A stretch of DNA of 64,000 nucleotides from Streptomyces sp. AM 2-1-1 (GCF_029167645.1 NZ_CP119147.1:496001-560000), one strand, 5' to 3'; numbered from the stretch's first letter, positions 1 through 8,427 are shown. Translations and numbers: made by a program. Notes: a model not told the origin generated them from the sequence alone.

Positions 1-1400
1 CCGAGCGGAAGGCCGCCCTCGACGAACAGCTTGTGGCAGCTGCCGTCGGGATCGCGGACCAGCGGCTCCATGTGCCCGGCCCGGACCATCTGCATCACAC
101 CGGTGGTCAGGTCCGCCTCGGCGTAGATGCAGGTGGCGAACCGGTCGGTGTCCAGTTCCTGCAGGAAGACGGAGGCGCGGGCCATCACCGTGGCGGGGCT
201 GTGCCCCTCGGCCGCGTAGGCGCGCAGCACGATCCGCAGCTGTCCCATCACGGCCGCGGCGTGGGTGTCGTGACCCTGTACGTCCCCGATGACCGCGCCG
301 ACCCGGCCACCGGGCAGGGGGATGACGTCGTACCAGTCACCGCCGATGTCACGGCCCAGCCGGGCGGAGCGGTACCGGACGGCGACCTGGGCGCCGGGCA
401 CCTCCGGGATGCGGCGCGGCAGCATCGCCTGCTGGAGTCCTTCGGCGAGATCGTGCTCCTGCTCGTAGAGCATCGCGCGCTGGAGGCTCTGGGCGATCGA
501 ACTGGAGAGGGACACCAGGAGATTGCGTTCGTCGCCGGCGAAGACCGCCCGGTCGTCGTAGAGGAGACCGAGGGCGCCGATGGGGTGGGCCTGGGCGATC
601 AGCGGCAGATACGCGGCAGAGGTGACGCCGAGGTGACTGATCTGCCCCCACAGCTCGGGGTAGGAGCGGGCGAAGTCGTCGGGCGTCTCGATGAACCGGG
701 GAGTCAGCGTCCGCAGGACCTCGCTCATCGGGTACCGCTCGTCCACCTTGGTGTACCGGGTGCCCGGCACGAACGACCCCTCGGGCCCTTCGGCCACCAG
801 GTGGATGCGCCCGGCTTCCAGCAGGCCCATGACGATGTTGGCCGCCCCGAGGTGGGCGAGGCCGCGCGAGTTCTTGAGCACGTCGATGACGTCCTGCACC
901 GTGCGGGCGTGGGCGAGTGCCGCCGAGGTCGCCTGCACCAGGCTGGTCCGCCGGCGCCGCTCCTCGTCGAGTTCCTGACGCGCGACGGAGTCCGCCAGCT
1001 CCTGGGAGGCGTCCCGGACGATCCCGAGGATGCGGCGGGGGCGGCCGTCGGCGTCGCGCCGGATGAACCCCTGGGTGTGGGTCCAGCGCAGCGAGCCGTC
1101 GCGGAGCCGGCAGCGGAAGTAGGCGCCGTAACTCTCCTGCCCCGCTTCCAGCGCCTGCACGAGCATGGTGTCGAGCCGGGCGCCCTCGTCCTCGGGGACC
1201 CGCTGGCCGAGATCGGCCGGCCGGTCGTTGTACTCCTCGGGCCGCAGATCGAACACGTCCAGCGCCGGCCGGTCCAAGTGCATGAGGCCACTGTCCAGAT
1301 CCCAGTCGAAGCTGCCCATACGGTTCAGGGCGAGGCTGAGGTCCGGGTGGGCGGGCCAGTCTTCCGGGAGTGACAGGGCACCCGCTACCCGATCATCCAT
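1..1400 (-). CDS. PAS-GAF-SpoIIE protein phosphatase, 3' end off window
   Basis: Reading inward from the ATG at 1400, about 466 codons are present and the frame is still open at the left edge, so the C-terminus is missing. Order seen: a PAS fold (about residues 20-130, with WDLDSG and a PAC-like RILGIVRDAS), a short linker, a GAF domain (about 150-300) and a PP2C/SpoIIE phosphatase domain (DIGGDWYDVIPLPGGR, GDVQGHD). This is a common Streptomyces architecture; such proteins dephosphorylate anti-anti-sigma factors in partner-switching networks. The ligand of the sensor part cannot be told. It lies downstream of, and on the same strand as, the DUF6777 lipoprotein, but a hairpin at 1466-1504 separates them. 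Confidence 0.9.
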   Translation of the reverse strand, partial: MDDRVAGALSLPEDWPAHPDLSLALNRMGSFDWDLDSGLMHLDRPALDVFDLRPEEYNDRPADLGQRVPEDEGARLDTMLVQALEAGQESYGAYFRCRLRDGSLRWTHTQGFIRRDADGRPRRILGIVRDASQELADSVARQELDEERRRRTSLVQATSAALAHARTVQDVIDVLKNSRGLAHLGAANIVMGLLEAGRIHLVAEGPEGSFVPGTRYTKVDERYPMSEVLRTLTPRFIETPDDFARSYPELWGQISHLGVTSAAYLPLIAQAHPIGALGLLYDDRAVFAGDERNLLVSLSSSIAQSLQRAMLYEQEHDLAEGLQQAMLPRRIPEVPGAQVAVRYRSARLGRDIGGDWYDVIPLPGGRVGAVIGDVQGHDTHAAAVMGQLRIVLRAYAAEGHSPATVMARASVFLQELDTDRFATCIYAEADLTTGVMQMVRAGHMEPLVRDPDGSCHKLFVEGGLPL

Positions 1401-1465
1401 GTCCGCCACTCTGCCATCATTTGTCCGATTGTTCGAGCGATTGCGCGGCGGACCGGTCGGTGGAG

Positions 1466-1504
1466 GGCCGTCGGGGAGCGGGACACGGGCGCTCCCCGAC
1501 GGCC
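1466..1504 (-). terminator. Hairpin terminator after DUF6777 gene
   Basis: A 15-bp perfect stem (ggccgtcggggagcg and its complement) with a 9-nt loop lies just past the stop of the lipoprotein gene. No clear U-tract, as is usual in Streptomyces. Confidence 0.6.
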
Positions 1505-1514
1505 GGCTCGTGCC

Positions 1515-2813
1515 TCAGGCAGCCGCGTCTCCCGGCGCGGGAGCCGGACCGCCGGTGCGCTCCCGGCCTCCCGGGTACGCCCCGTGCGCGAAGTCCGGCA
1601 GCGCGCCGTCCGCGTCCGGGGCGTGGCCGGCCGTCCCCGGCGCCCCGGCATCGCCGTCCCCCGTGAAGTCGGGGAGCCCGGGGTACGCCTCGCCGGTGAA
1701 GTCGGGGAGCTCCGGATACGCGTCCCCGGTGAAGTCGGGGAGCTCCGGATACGCGTCCCCGGTGAAGTCGGGGAGCTCCGGATACGCCTCCCCCGTGAAG
1801 TCGGGGAGCTCCCGGGTGGACGCGTCGCCCGTGAAGTCGGGCAGGTCCGCCGGATCCGGCCGCTCGGGTGCGAAGTCGTCACCCGCGTCCGGGCCGCCGG
1901 CCGTGGACTCGCCGTCGGGGCCCGCTGCGGACGGGCCGGAATCCGCGTCGTCCGCGAGACCCCCGGGACCGTCCGGGGCACCGGACGGGGAGGGGAGGAA
2001 GGCGTCGCCCGGGTCGGACGCGGGCGGGTCGGCAGGGCTGAGGTCTTCGGCGCCCTCCCCGAGCGGCCGCTCGATCCAGCCGGGCGCGACGAGGTCGGCG
2101 ATGACCAGGCTGTCCAGCACGCGGGTGCTGGGGGTGATGTCGACCACGCGCTCGGGGTCGTAGTCCGCCCAGCGCTCACCCCGGTTGGCGATCCGTCCGG
2201 TCAGGGGTACCGCGGGGGTGAGCGGGTCGCCGGACGCGCACCGCACCCGGGGCAGCCCGCGACTGTCGGCCATCACGGCGGTGCCGGCCTGGAGCACGGT
2301 CTGGAAGGTGGTGGAACCCCGGGCGGCGAAGCCGTGATCGGTGACCCGGGCGTCGGCCCGGAGCACCACGGGAGTCAGCGCGCGCAGATAGCCGGGGATC
2401 TGCACCGCCTCGATGCCCGCCACCCGAGCGAAGGCACGGGCCCGTCCGGCGTCCTCGGCCAGCAGGTCGGCCTGCTGGTCCACGTCGCAGCTGGGCGTGG
2501 ACCGGACCCCTCCGTAGAGGCCCGCTGCGTCGCCCAGGACGGCGTGGGCGACGGGAGCGGTGGCGGGGGCGCCACCCGCGGGGAGGACTTCCGTACCGGC
2601 GTCCGGCGCGCCCGGGACCGATCCCGCCGTGGACCGGGTGAAGGGTGCCGGTCCCCGGGCGGCGGCCGGCTGGAGCAGCACCTCGTGGCCGGCGGTCTTC
2701 GCGGCGGGCCGGGCGGCCCCGGAACCGGGTGCGCCGGCGCACCCGGCCGCGGAGAGGGTCGCCGCGCAGACGACGGCGGACAGGGCATACGGGAGTCGTC
2801 GGGACGAGCGCAC
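1515..2813 (-). CDS. DUF6777-type lipoprotein with LPDFTG repeats
   Basis: The 432-residue product starts at GTG 2813 behind AGGAGAG. It has an N-terminal lipoprotein signal ending in SAAGC (Cys25 would be lipidated), so it should sit on the outer face of the membrane. Residues about 45-250 match the Streptomyces DUF6777 family as I know it (VLLQPAAARGPAPFT, then a Cys-containing region with GGVRSTPSCD). The C-terminal third is low-complexity and acidic, with six copies of LPDFTG in an 11-residue period. Function is unknown. It is divergent from the DUF1990 gene; the palindrome at 2911-2926 lies about 100 bp upstream. Confidence 0.8.
   Translation of the reverse strand: MRSSRRLPYALSAVVCAATLSAAGCAGAPGSGAARPAAKTAGHEVLLQPAAARGPAPFTRSTAGSVPGAPDAGTEVLPAGGAPATAPVAHAVLGDAAGLYGGVRSTPSCDVDQQADLLAEDAGRARAFARVAGIEAVQIPGYLRALTPVVLRADARVTDHGFAARGSTTFQTVLQAGTAVMADSRGLPRVRCASGDPLTPAVPLTGRIANRGERWADYDPERVVDITPSTRVLDSLVIADLVAPGWIERPLGEGAEDLSPADPPASDPGDAFLPSPSGAPDGPGGLADDADSGPSAAGPDGESTAGGPDAGDDFAPERPDPADLPDFTGDASTRELPDFTGEAYPELPDFTGDAYPELPDFTGDAYPELPDFTGEAYPGLPDFTGDGDAGAPGTAGHAPDADGALPDFAHGAYPGGRERTGGPAPAPGDAAA
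1666..1845. repeat. 33-bp tandem coding repeat (LPDFTG-x5)
   Basis: About five and a half copies of a 33-bp unit inside the DUF6777 gene; two adjacent copies near 1715-1780 are nearly identical. Each encodes 11 residues around LPDFTG followed by E/D-A-Y-P-E. Copies diverge toward both ends. Confidence 0.9.
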
Positions 2814-2910
2814 AATGCTCTCCTGCCAGTACGTACGGGGTGGTGGGTCTCCTCATGTCTGACGCACGCGCGGAGCGGCCGCAAGCCGGGATACGGCCGC
2901 CCGGCGCATC

Positions 2911-2940
2911 CTTGAACGCGTTCAAGAAGGACGATAGGAT
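2911..2940 (+). promoter_or_regulatory. Promoter with overlapping 16-bp palindromic operator
   Basis: CTTGAACGCGTTCAAG (2911-2926) is a perfect palindrome. It contains TTGAAC at 2912-2917, placed exactly 17 nt before TAGGAT at 2935-2940, giving a good vegetative -35/-10 pair for the plus-strand DUF1990 gene. A repressor bound to the palindrome would cover the -35 box. The half-site layout TTGAAC-N2-GTTCAA recurs at 45576-45593. Confidence 0.6.
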
Positions 2941-3022
2941 GGATAGTGGATCATCACGTCGTGCCGGCACCGTCACACGGATGCCCGGCCCGGAGTGCGA
3001 GAGCGCGGGAAGGGCGGCAGCG

Positions 3023-3529
3023 GTGCACGGTCTCACCTACTCGGAGGTCGGCGGCACTCGCTCCGACCCGCTCCCCCGCGGTTACCGCCACCTGCGCCAC
3101 CGCACCCCGGTCGGCCGGGGCCGGGCGGCGTTCGAGGCGGCCGGTGCGGCGGTGACGACCTGGCGCATGCACCGGGAGGCGGGAACCCTCCTCGGTGCGT
3201 CCGCCGCCCGGGCCGAAGAGGGGGTGACGGTCCGAGTGACCCTGCGCGTGGGTCCGCTGCGCTTCGTCGGCCCCTGCGAAGTGGTGTGGGCCGAGTACAC
3301 CGACGAGCGCATCGGCTTCGCGTACGGATCACTCGACGGCCATCCCGAGCGGGGCGAGGAGTCCTTCGTCGTCGAACTCGCGGACGACGGCACCGTCTGG
3401 TTCGCCGTCACCGCGTTCTCCCGGCCGGGCCTCTGGTACACCCGTCTGGCGGGACCCGTCGTCCCGGTGTTCCAGCGGATGTACGCGCAGCGGCTGGGCC
3501 GTACGGTGCGCCGTATCGTCGCCGGCTGA
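3023..3529 (+). CDS. DUF1990 family protein
   Basis: The 168-residue product carries the DUF1990 signature (LTYSEVGGT near the start, GPCEVVWAEY, RIGFAYGSLDGHPERGEE and FSRPGLWYTRLAGP). Members are uncharacterised and occur in actinobacteria and plants. I chose GTG 3023 because it has GGGAAGGG 8 nt upstream and lies at the start of family homology. The in-frame ATG at 2939 overlaps the predicted -10 box and would precede the transcript start; ATG 2981 is also possible. It is single-gene and divergent from the lipoprotein, and probably under the operator at 2911-2926. Confidence 0.85.
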   Translation: MHGLTYSEVGGTRSDPLPRGYRHLRHRTPVGRGRAAFEAAGAAVTTWRMHREAGTLLGASAARAEEGVTVRVTLRVGPLRFVGPCEVVWAEYTDERIGFAYGSLDGHPERGEESFVVELADDGTVWFAVTAFSRPGLWYTRLAGPVVPVFQRMYAQRLGRTVRRIVAG

Positions 3530-3598
3530 TCCGAGCGGTCCGCGGCGGCGCCGCGTCGTTCACGCGGGGGCGGGACTCCGAGGCCGATACTGACGCCG

Positions 3599-5038
3599 GT
3601 GGACTGGTTCACCGCGGAACGCTACGGACTGAGCAGGCTGGTCTTCCAGCGGGCTCTCGCCGCCGTCTATCTCACCGCCTTCCTCACGGCGGCTCTCCAG
3701 TTCCGTGCGCTGATCGGCGAGCGGGGCATGCTGCCGGTGCCCGAACTGCTGCGGCGCACGCGCTGGACCGCCGCGCCCGGGCTCTTCCGCCTCCACTACT
3801 CCGACCGCTTCTTCGCCGCCGTCGCGTGGTCGGGGTGCGCGGTCTCCGTCGCGCTGCTGGCCGGCGCGGACGGAATGCTGCCGCTGTGGGGCGCCCTGCT
3901 GCTCTGGGCGCTGCCCTGGGTGCTCTACCTCTCCATCGTGCAGGTCGGCCAGGTCTGGTACGGCTTCGGCTGGGAGTCCCTGCTGCTGGAGACCGGGTTC
4001 CTGGCGGTCTTCCTCGGCAACCGGGAGACCGCGCCGCCGGCCCTGGTGCTCTGGCTCATGCGCTGGTTGCTCTTCCGGGTGGAGTTCGGGGCGGGACTCA
4101 TCAAGATGCGCGGGGACTCCTGTTGGCGCCGGCTGACCTGTCTCGACTTCCACCATGAGACGCAGCCGATGCCCGGCCCGCTCAGCTGGTTCTTCCACCA
4201 TCTGCCCACCACCGTGCACCGGGTGGAGGTGGCCGCCAACCACGTCACCCAACTCCTGGCGCCTTTCCTCCTCTTCGCCCCCGCGCCCGTGTCGAGCGGG
4301 GCGGCGGCCGTCATGGTCCTCACCCAGCTGTGGCTGATCCTGTCCGGCAACTTCGCCTGGCTGAACTGGCTGACGGTCGCCCTCGCGCTGTCGGCCGTCG
4401 ACTGGTCACCGCTCGCGGGTCCCTCCCGCCCCCTCCCCGACGCCCCGCTCTGGTACCGGATCACCGTCGTCGCCGTCACCGTCCTTCTTCTGGTGCTCAG
4501 TTACCGGCCGGCCCGTAACCTGCTCTCCCGCCGCCAGGTGATGAACCGGTCCTACGACCCCCTCCATCTCGTCAACACCTACGGCGCCTTCGGCAGCATC
4601 AGCAGGGTGCGGCTGGAGGTCGTCGTGGAGGGGACGGAGGACGTGGTGATCCACCCGGGCACCCGCTGGCGGGAGTACGGGTTCCGGGGGAAGCCGGGTG
4701 ATCCGGGGCGGCTGCCCCGCCAGTTCGCCCCGTACCACCTGCGGCTCGACTGGATGATGTGGTTCGCCGCGCTCTCCCCCGCGTATGCCCGTGCCTGGTT
4801 CGGCCCGTTCACGGAGCGGCTGCTGCGCGGTGACCGGGACACCCTGCGCCTGCTGGGCCACAACCCCTTCCCCGACGTTCCGCCCGCCCAGGTGCGCGCG
4901 TCGGTCTACCGGTACCGGTTCACCGACACCGCCGAACTCCGGAGCACCGGCCAGTGGTGGCACCGCACCTACGTGAGGGAGTTCATGCGCCCGGTGGTCC
5001 GCCCGCTGCCGCTCCGGCCGCGGGACGACTCCGCGTAG
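3599..5038 (+). CDS. Lipase maturation factor family membrane protein
   Basis: 479 residues with several membrane segments through about residue 320, then a C-terminal extramembrane domain. Family marks include WFTAERYGLSRLVFQRAL at the start, QVGQVWYGFGWESLLLETGF, FRVEFGAGLIKMRGDSCW, LTCLDFHHETQPMPGPLSW and, C-terminal, YRYRFTD. This is the LMF1/DUF1222 family; animal LMF1 helps lipases fold in the ER. The bacterial role is not established. The GTG start at 3599 has only a weak ribosome site. The gene ends at a strong hairpin shared with the convergent small gene. Confidence 0.85.
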   Translation: MDWFTAERYGLSRLVFQRALAAVYLTAFLTAALQFRALIGERGMLPVPELLRRTRWTAAPGLFRLHYSDRFFAAVAWSGCAVSVALLAGADGMLPLWGALLLWALPWVLYLSIVQVGQVWYGFGWESLLLETGFLAVFLGNRETAPPALVLWLMRWLLFRVEFGAGLIKMRGDSCWRRLTCLDFHHETQPMPGPLSWFFHHLPTTVHRVEVAANHVTQLLAPFLLFAPAPVSSGAAAVMVLTQLWLILSGNFAWLNWLTVALALSAVDWSPLAGPSRPLPDAPLWYRITVVAVTVLLLVLSYRPARNLLSRRQVMNRSYDPLHLVNTYGAFGSISRVRLEVVVEGTEDVVIHPGTRWREYGFRGKPGDPGRLPRQFAPYHLRLDWMMWFAALSPAYARAWFGPFTERLLRGDRDTLRLLGHNPFPDVPPAQVRASVYRYRFTDTAELRSTGQWWHRTYVREFMRPVVRPLPLRPRDDSA

Positions 5039-5066
5039 GAGTCCGCGCGTCCGGCGCGCCCCGGAC

Positions 5067-5115
5067 GTGCGCGTGCCCCGGGCCCACCGCTCGGGTGGGG
5101 CCGGGGCACGCGCAC
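5067..5115. terminator. Bidirectional hairpin terminator
   Basis: gtgcgcgtgcccc pairs with ggggcacgcgcac, with an inner ggcccacc/gggtgggcc extension. It separates the convergent lipase maturation factor gene and the 57-residue gene. Confidence 0.75.
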
Positions 5116-5129
5116 GGGGGCGGCCGGTG

Positions 5130-5303
5130 TCAGTCGATGCCGGGCAGGATGTGCGGCTCTGCGAGGTCGTCCTCGTAGCCGGCCAGCCGGATCGGGGCCG
5201 ATCTGGCCCAGACCTCGATGTTGCGGAGCTTCTCGGGCCTGCGGGCCCGCTCTCCGGTTCGGTCGGCCGGTCGTTTCTCGTGGGTCGTCACTTCAGGTGT
5301 CAC
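5130..5303 (-). CDS. 57-residue peptide of unknown function
   Basis: A GTG start at 5303 with AAGGAG 6 nt upstream opens a 57-codon frame. The N-terminal half is charged and basic (TTHEKRPADRTGERARRPEK); the C-terminal half reads LRNIEVWARSAPIRLAGYED followed by DLAEPHILPGID, ending acidic. It has no membrane segment, Cys or known motif. The strong ribosome site, codon bias and its own terminator support a real gene. I do not recognise it. The two-part layout resembles a RiPP leader/core, but no modification enzyme is adjacent, so this is only a possibility. Confidence 0.65.
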   Translation of the reverse strand: MTPEVTTHEKRPADRTGERARRPEKLRNIEVWARSAPIRLAGYEDDLAEPHILPGID

Positions 5304-5615
5304 CGCGCACTCCTTCGCGTCGCGTAACCCCCAGCGCCGTCGGGGCACCGTGGCTTCTCCACCGTGGACCGCCGCGGACGGGGGCAGGGCATGGACATTC
5401 GGTCGCGGTGGCGCCGGTACGGGGCGGGACGACGGTCTGGTTGCAGACCTGTCCCAGGACGATCGAGGAAGCTTCGTGGATCCCTCGGTGGCGTCCGTTC
5501 GCCCCAGCGTAACCAAATGAGCGCCATCGCGCTCGACAGAACGTGTGCCCTGGGTCACTTTCGGCCAGAAAGTCCCGGACTCCCTCGGGGCGCCGGGGGC
5601 GGGAGCGACAGCGGG
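5304..5615. other. Intergenic region, no gene seen
   Basis: About 310 bp upstream of the 57-residue gene. An imperfect palindrome, ACTTTCGGCCAGAAAGT, lies at about 5559-5575. No confident promoter or ORF was found. Confidence 0.4.
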
Positions 5616-5649
5616 AAGGCCGCACTCCCGACGTCGGGAGTGCGGCCTT
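5616..5649 (-). terminator. 34-bp perfect palindrome terminator
   Basis: AAGGCCGCACTCCCGAC followed by its exact complement, just downstream of the SDR stop codon. It is a very stable hairpin and the likely terminator of the SDR gene. Confidence 0.75.
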
Positions 5650-5676
5650 CACCGGGTTCCGGCGATCGGACCGGCG

Positions 5677-7158
5677 TCACCAGCCCGCGGGGGCGTAGTC
5701 CTTCAGGAAACAGCCGTAGAGCTCTTCGCCCGCTTCACCGCGCACGATCGGGTCGTAGACGCGGGCTGCTCCGTCCACCAGGTCGAGGGGGGCGTGGAAG
5801 CCCTCTTCGGCCAGGCGCATCTTGTCGGGGTGCGGGCGCTCGTCCGTGATCCAGCCGGTGTCGACGGCGGTCATCAGGATGCGGTCCTTCTCGAACATCT
5901 CCTGGGCACTGGTACGCGTCAACATGTTGAGCGCGGCCTTGGCCATGTTGGTGTGCGGGTGCCCCGCCCCCTTGTAGCCACGGCTGAAAACGCCCTCCAT
6001 GGCGGAGACGTTGACCACGTACGCCCGGCCCTCGGCGGCGGCCATCGCCGGGCGCAGGCGGCTGATCAGGATGAACGGCGCGGTGGAGTTGCAGAGCTGC
6101 ACCTCCAGGAGCTCGATGGGCTCCACCTCGTCCACCGTCTGGATCCAGCTGTTGGTGTGGTGCAGGTCCGGGACCAGACCGCCTGCGTCGATGGCCGTGC
6201 CGGCCGCGATGCGCTCCAGCGAGGCGGAGCCGGTGACCAGTGCCAGGCCCGTGACGTCGGCGGCGGTCAGGCCCTCCTTGCGCGCGGCGGGCAGCGCGGC
6301 CACCCGGTCGACGCTGCCGCTGCCGAACGTGCCGATCACCTCGGCCGGGGGCAGCACCCCCGCCGGCAGCGGGGCCGACTCGGCGGCGACGAGTTCGCTG
6401 TACGCCTGGGGAGAACGCCGGACCGTCTGCGCCGCGTTGTTGATCAGGATGTCCAGCGGGCCCTCGGCGGCGACCGAGTCGGCCAGCGCGACGACCTGGG
6501 CCGGGTCGCGGAGGTCTATGCCGACGATCTTCAGGCGGTGGATCCACTCGTCGCTGTCCGGCATCGCCTTGAAGCGGCGGATCGCGTCGTTCGGGAAGCG
6601 CGTCGTGATCGTGGTGTGCGCACCGTCGCGCAGCAGCCGCAGCGCGATGTACATGCCGATCTTCGCCCGGCCGCCGGTGAGCAGTGCCCGGCGGCCCGTG
6701 AGGTCCGTACGGGCGTCGCGCCGGGCCCGGTTCTCCCGGGCGCAGTCCTGGCAGAGCTGGTGGTAGAAGGCGTCCACCTCGACGTACCGCGTCTTGCAGA
6801 TGTAGCAGGACCGGGGGCGCTGGAGGATGCCGGCGATCTCCGCGGAGGCGGAGGAGGAGGGCAGCACCCCCTGGGTCTCGTCGTCGATGCGGTCGGCGGA
6901 GCCGGTGGCGGTCGCTTCGGTGACCGCCTTGTCGTTGGCCGTCTTGGCGGCGCGGCGCTCCTGGCGGCGGCGCTGCTTCACGGTCCGGTAGATCCCGGCG
7001 GTGGCCCGCCGCACCCGGATGGCGTCGGGGTGGTCGACGTCGATGGAGTCGAGTTCGTCCAGCACGCTCAGGCAGACGGCCAGCCGCTCCGGAGCGATAC
7101 CGGGACCGAAGTCCTCGATTCCGGGAGCGAGTCCCTGGCTTTCCTCTGTCACCGTCAT
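5677..7158 (-). CDS. SDR family oxidoreductase with zinc-ribbon-like N-terminal region
   Basis: 493 residues from ATG 7158 (AGGAAG just upstream). An N-terminal extension of about 150 residues carries two Cys pairs, CYIC (118/121) and CQDC (136/139), spaced like a small zinc ribbon. The Rossmann SDR part starts at about 155 with TGGRAKIG, then INNAAQ, a VNVSAMEG serine segment and the YKGAGHPHTNMAKAAL active-site region; the usual YxxxK appears altered to HxxxK, because Ala-Gly-His precedes PHTNMAK. It is longer than classical SDRs (about 250 residues). Substrate unknown. Monocistronic; divergent from the sigma factor gene. Confidence 0.85.
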   Translation of the reverse strand: MTVTEESQGLAPGIEDFGPGIAPERLAVCLSVLDELDSIDVDHPDAIRVRRATAGIYRTVKQRRRQERRAAKTANDKAVTEATATGSADRIDDETQGVLPSSSASAEIAGILQRPRSCYICKTRYVEVDAFYHQLCQDCARENRARRDARTDLTGRRALLTGGRAKIGMYIALRLLRDGAHTTITTRFPNDAIRRFKAMPDSDEWIHRLKIVGIDLRDPAQVVALADSVAAEGPLDILINNAAQTVRRSPQAYSELVAAESAPLPAGVLPPAEVIGTFGSGSVDRVAALPAARKEGLTAADVTGLALVTGSASLERIAAGTAIDAGGLVPDLHHTNSWIQTVDEVEPIELLEVQLCNSTAPFILISRLRPAMAAAEGRAYVVNVSAMEGVFSRGYKGAGHPHTNMAKAALNMLTRTSAQEMFEKDRILMTAVDTGWITDERPHPDKMRLAEEGFHAPLDLVDGAARVYDPIVRGEAGEELYGCFLKDYAPAGW

Positions 7159-7426
7159 GCTGCTTCCTCTGCCGTCCTCAACCCGCGGGCCACCGGTTCC
7201 TCGCGGGCCCAGACACCTGGTCAAGTCTGCCATGCGCGCGCTCCTCCTCCATCCGGGTGTACGGTCCCCGGACCCGGCGAGAGACGAGCCGCCCGGAGGC
7301 CGGTGATCCGGCCCACTACACGGCGGCGAAGGGATCTCCTCAAAACTTTCTGGAATCGACAGGCATGACTCCGCGATACCCGGGCAGACGCGGACCGACA
7401 GCTAGGGCAACAGGGAGGGCGACACC

Positions 7427-8347
7427 ATGACGGCGATGTCATTGCGAACCACCGGAGCCGACGCCGCGACGGCGTCGTGGAACGACCGGGCGGGGACGCG
7501 GGCACCTGCCGGTGTCGGTACGGGGGCCGAGCAGGGCGAGCTGCCCTGGATCGAGGACGCCGGGAAGGTGGCCCCGCAGGACGCACGGGCCCTGTCGAAG
7601 ATCTTCTTCGACCGCCTCCAGACACTGGAGGAAGGGACACGCGAGCACCAGTACGCACGCAACACCCTCATCGAGATGAATCTCTCACTGGTGCGGTTCG
7701 CGGCTTCGCGTTTCCGCAACCGGGGCGGGGACGACACCGAGGACATCATCCAGGTCGGCACGATCGGCCTGATCAAGGCGATCGACCGGTTCGACCTCTC
7801 GCGCGAGGTGGAGTTCGCCACCTTCGCGGTGCCCTACATCGTCGGTGAGATCAAGCGGTTCTTCCGTGACACCACCTGGTCGGTGCACGTGCCGCGCCGT
7901 CTCCAGGAACTCCGGGTCGAACTCGCCAAGGCGAAGGAGCAGCTCTCCTCGCAGCTGGACCGCGACCCCACCGTGAAGGAACTCTCGGCCCACCTCGAAC
8001 TCTCCGAGGAGGAGATCATCGAGGGTCTCGTCGCCGCCAACGGCTACTCGGCCGGTTCGCTCGACACCCCGTCCTCCGACAGCGACGATGGTCAGGACCA
8101 GCGGGCGTACGCCGAGATGCTGGGCGAGCGTGACCCCGCCATGGAGACGGTCGAGAACCTGCACACGCTCGCGCCGCTGCTGGAGCAGCTCGACGACCGT
8201 GAGCGCCGGATCGTGCAGATGCGGTTCGGACAGGAGATGACCCAGGCCCAGATCGGCGCCGAGCTGGGCGTCTCCCAGATGCACGTGTCCCGTCTGCTGA
8301 GCCGCATCGTGGCGCGGCTGCGCGCCGGGATGTCCGTCGAGGCGTAG
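7427..8347 (+). CDS. SigB/SigF-type RNA polymerase sigma factor
   Basis: 306 residues. Region 2 is clear (NLSLVRFAASRFRNR, EDIIQVGTIGLIKAIDRFD, then VEFATFAVPYIVGEIKRFFR), followed by region 3 (VPRRLQELR to LELSEEEIIEGL) and region 4 with its helix-turn-helix (MTQAQIGAELGVSQMHVSRL). It belongs to the stress/sporulation SigB-SigF-SigG group, of which Streptomyces species carry many paralogues, so I give no symbol. Such factors are normally held by a HATPase anti-sigma factor; candidates for the network lie downstream (phosphatase at 8486, ATPase at 11890). ATG 7427 follows a GGGAGGG site. It ends at a strong terminator. Confidence 0.92.
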   Translation: MTAMSLRTTGADAATASWNDRAGTRAPAGVGTGAEQGELPWIEDAGKVAPQDARALSKIFFDRLQTLEEGTREHQYARNTLIEMNLSLVRFAASRFRNRGGDDTEDIIQVGTIGLIKAIDRFDLSREVEFATFAVPYIVGEIKRFFRDTTWSVHVPRRLQELRVELAKAKEQLSSQLDRDPTVKELSAHLELSEEEIIEGLVAANGYSAGSLDTPSSDSDDGQDQRAYAEMLGERDPAMETVENLHTLAPLLEQLDDRERRIVQMRFGQEMTQAQIGAELGVSQMHVSRLLSRIVARLRAGMSVEA

Positions 8348-8389
8348 TCGAAGAATCACCCGGTCACGACAGTGCGGCCGGCTTCCCCG

Positions 8390-8427
8390 TGACCCACGCC
8401 CGGCGCTCCGGCGCCGGGCGTGGGTCA
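8390..8427 (+). terminator. Terminator after sigma factor gene
   Basis: A 17-bp perfect stem (tgacccacgcccggcgc and its complement) with a 4-nt loop, followed by ttta. Confidence 0.8.

Noticed and set aside
33..1373. 446-codon open frame on the plus strand
   Set aside because: It is the antisense shadow of the PAS-GAF-SpoIIE gene; low-complexity translation and no family match.
1666..1845. LPDFTG repeats as sortase signals
   Set aside because: The motif has an extra residue relative to LPxTG, is repeated six times and lacks the following hydrophobic segment and basic tail.
7158..7427. SigB-type promoter (GTTT / GGGTA) upstream of the sigma gene
   Set aside because: A GGGTAT occurs on the minus strand, but no properly spaced -35 element was convincing.
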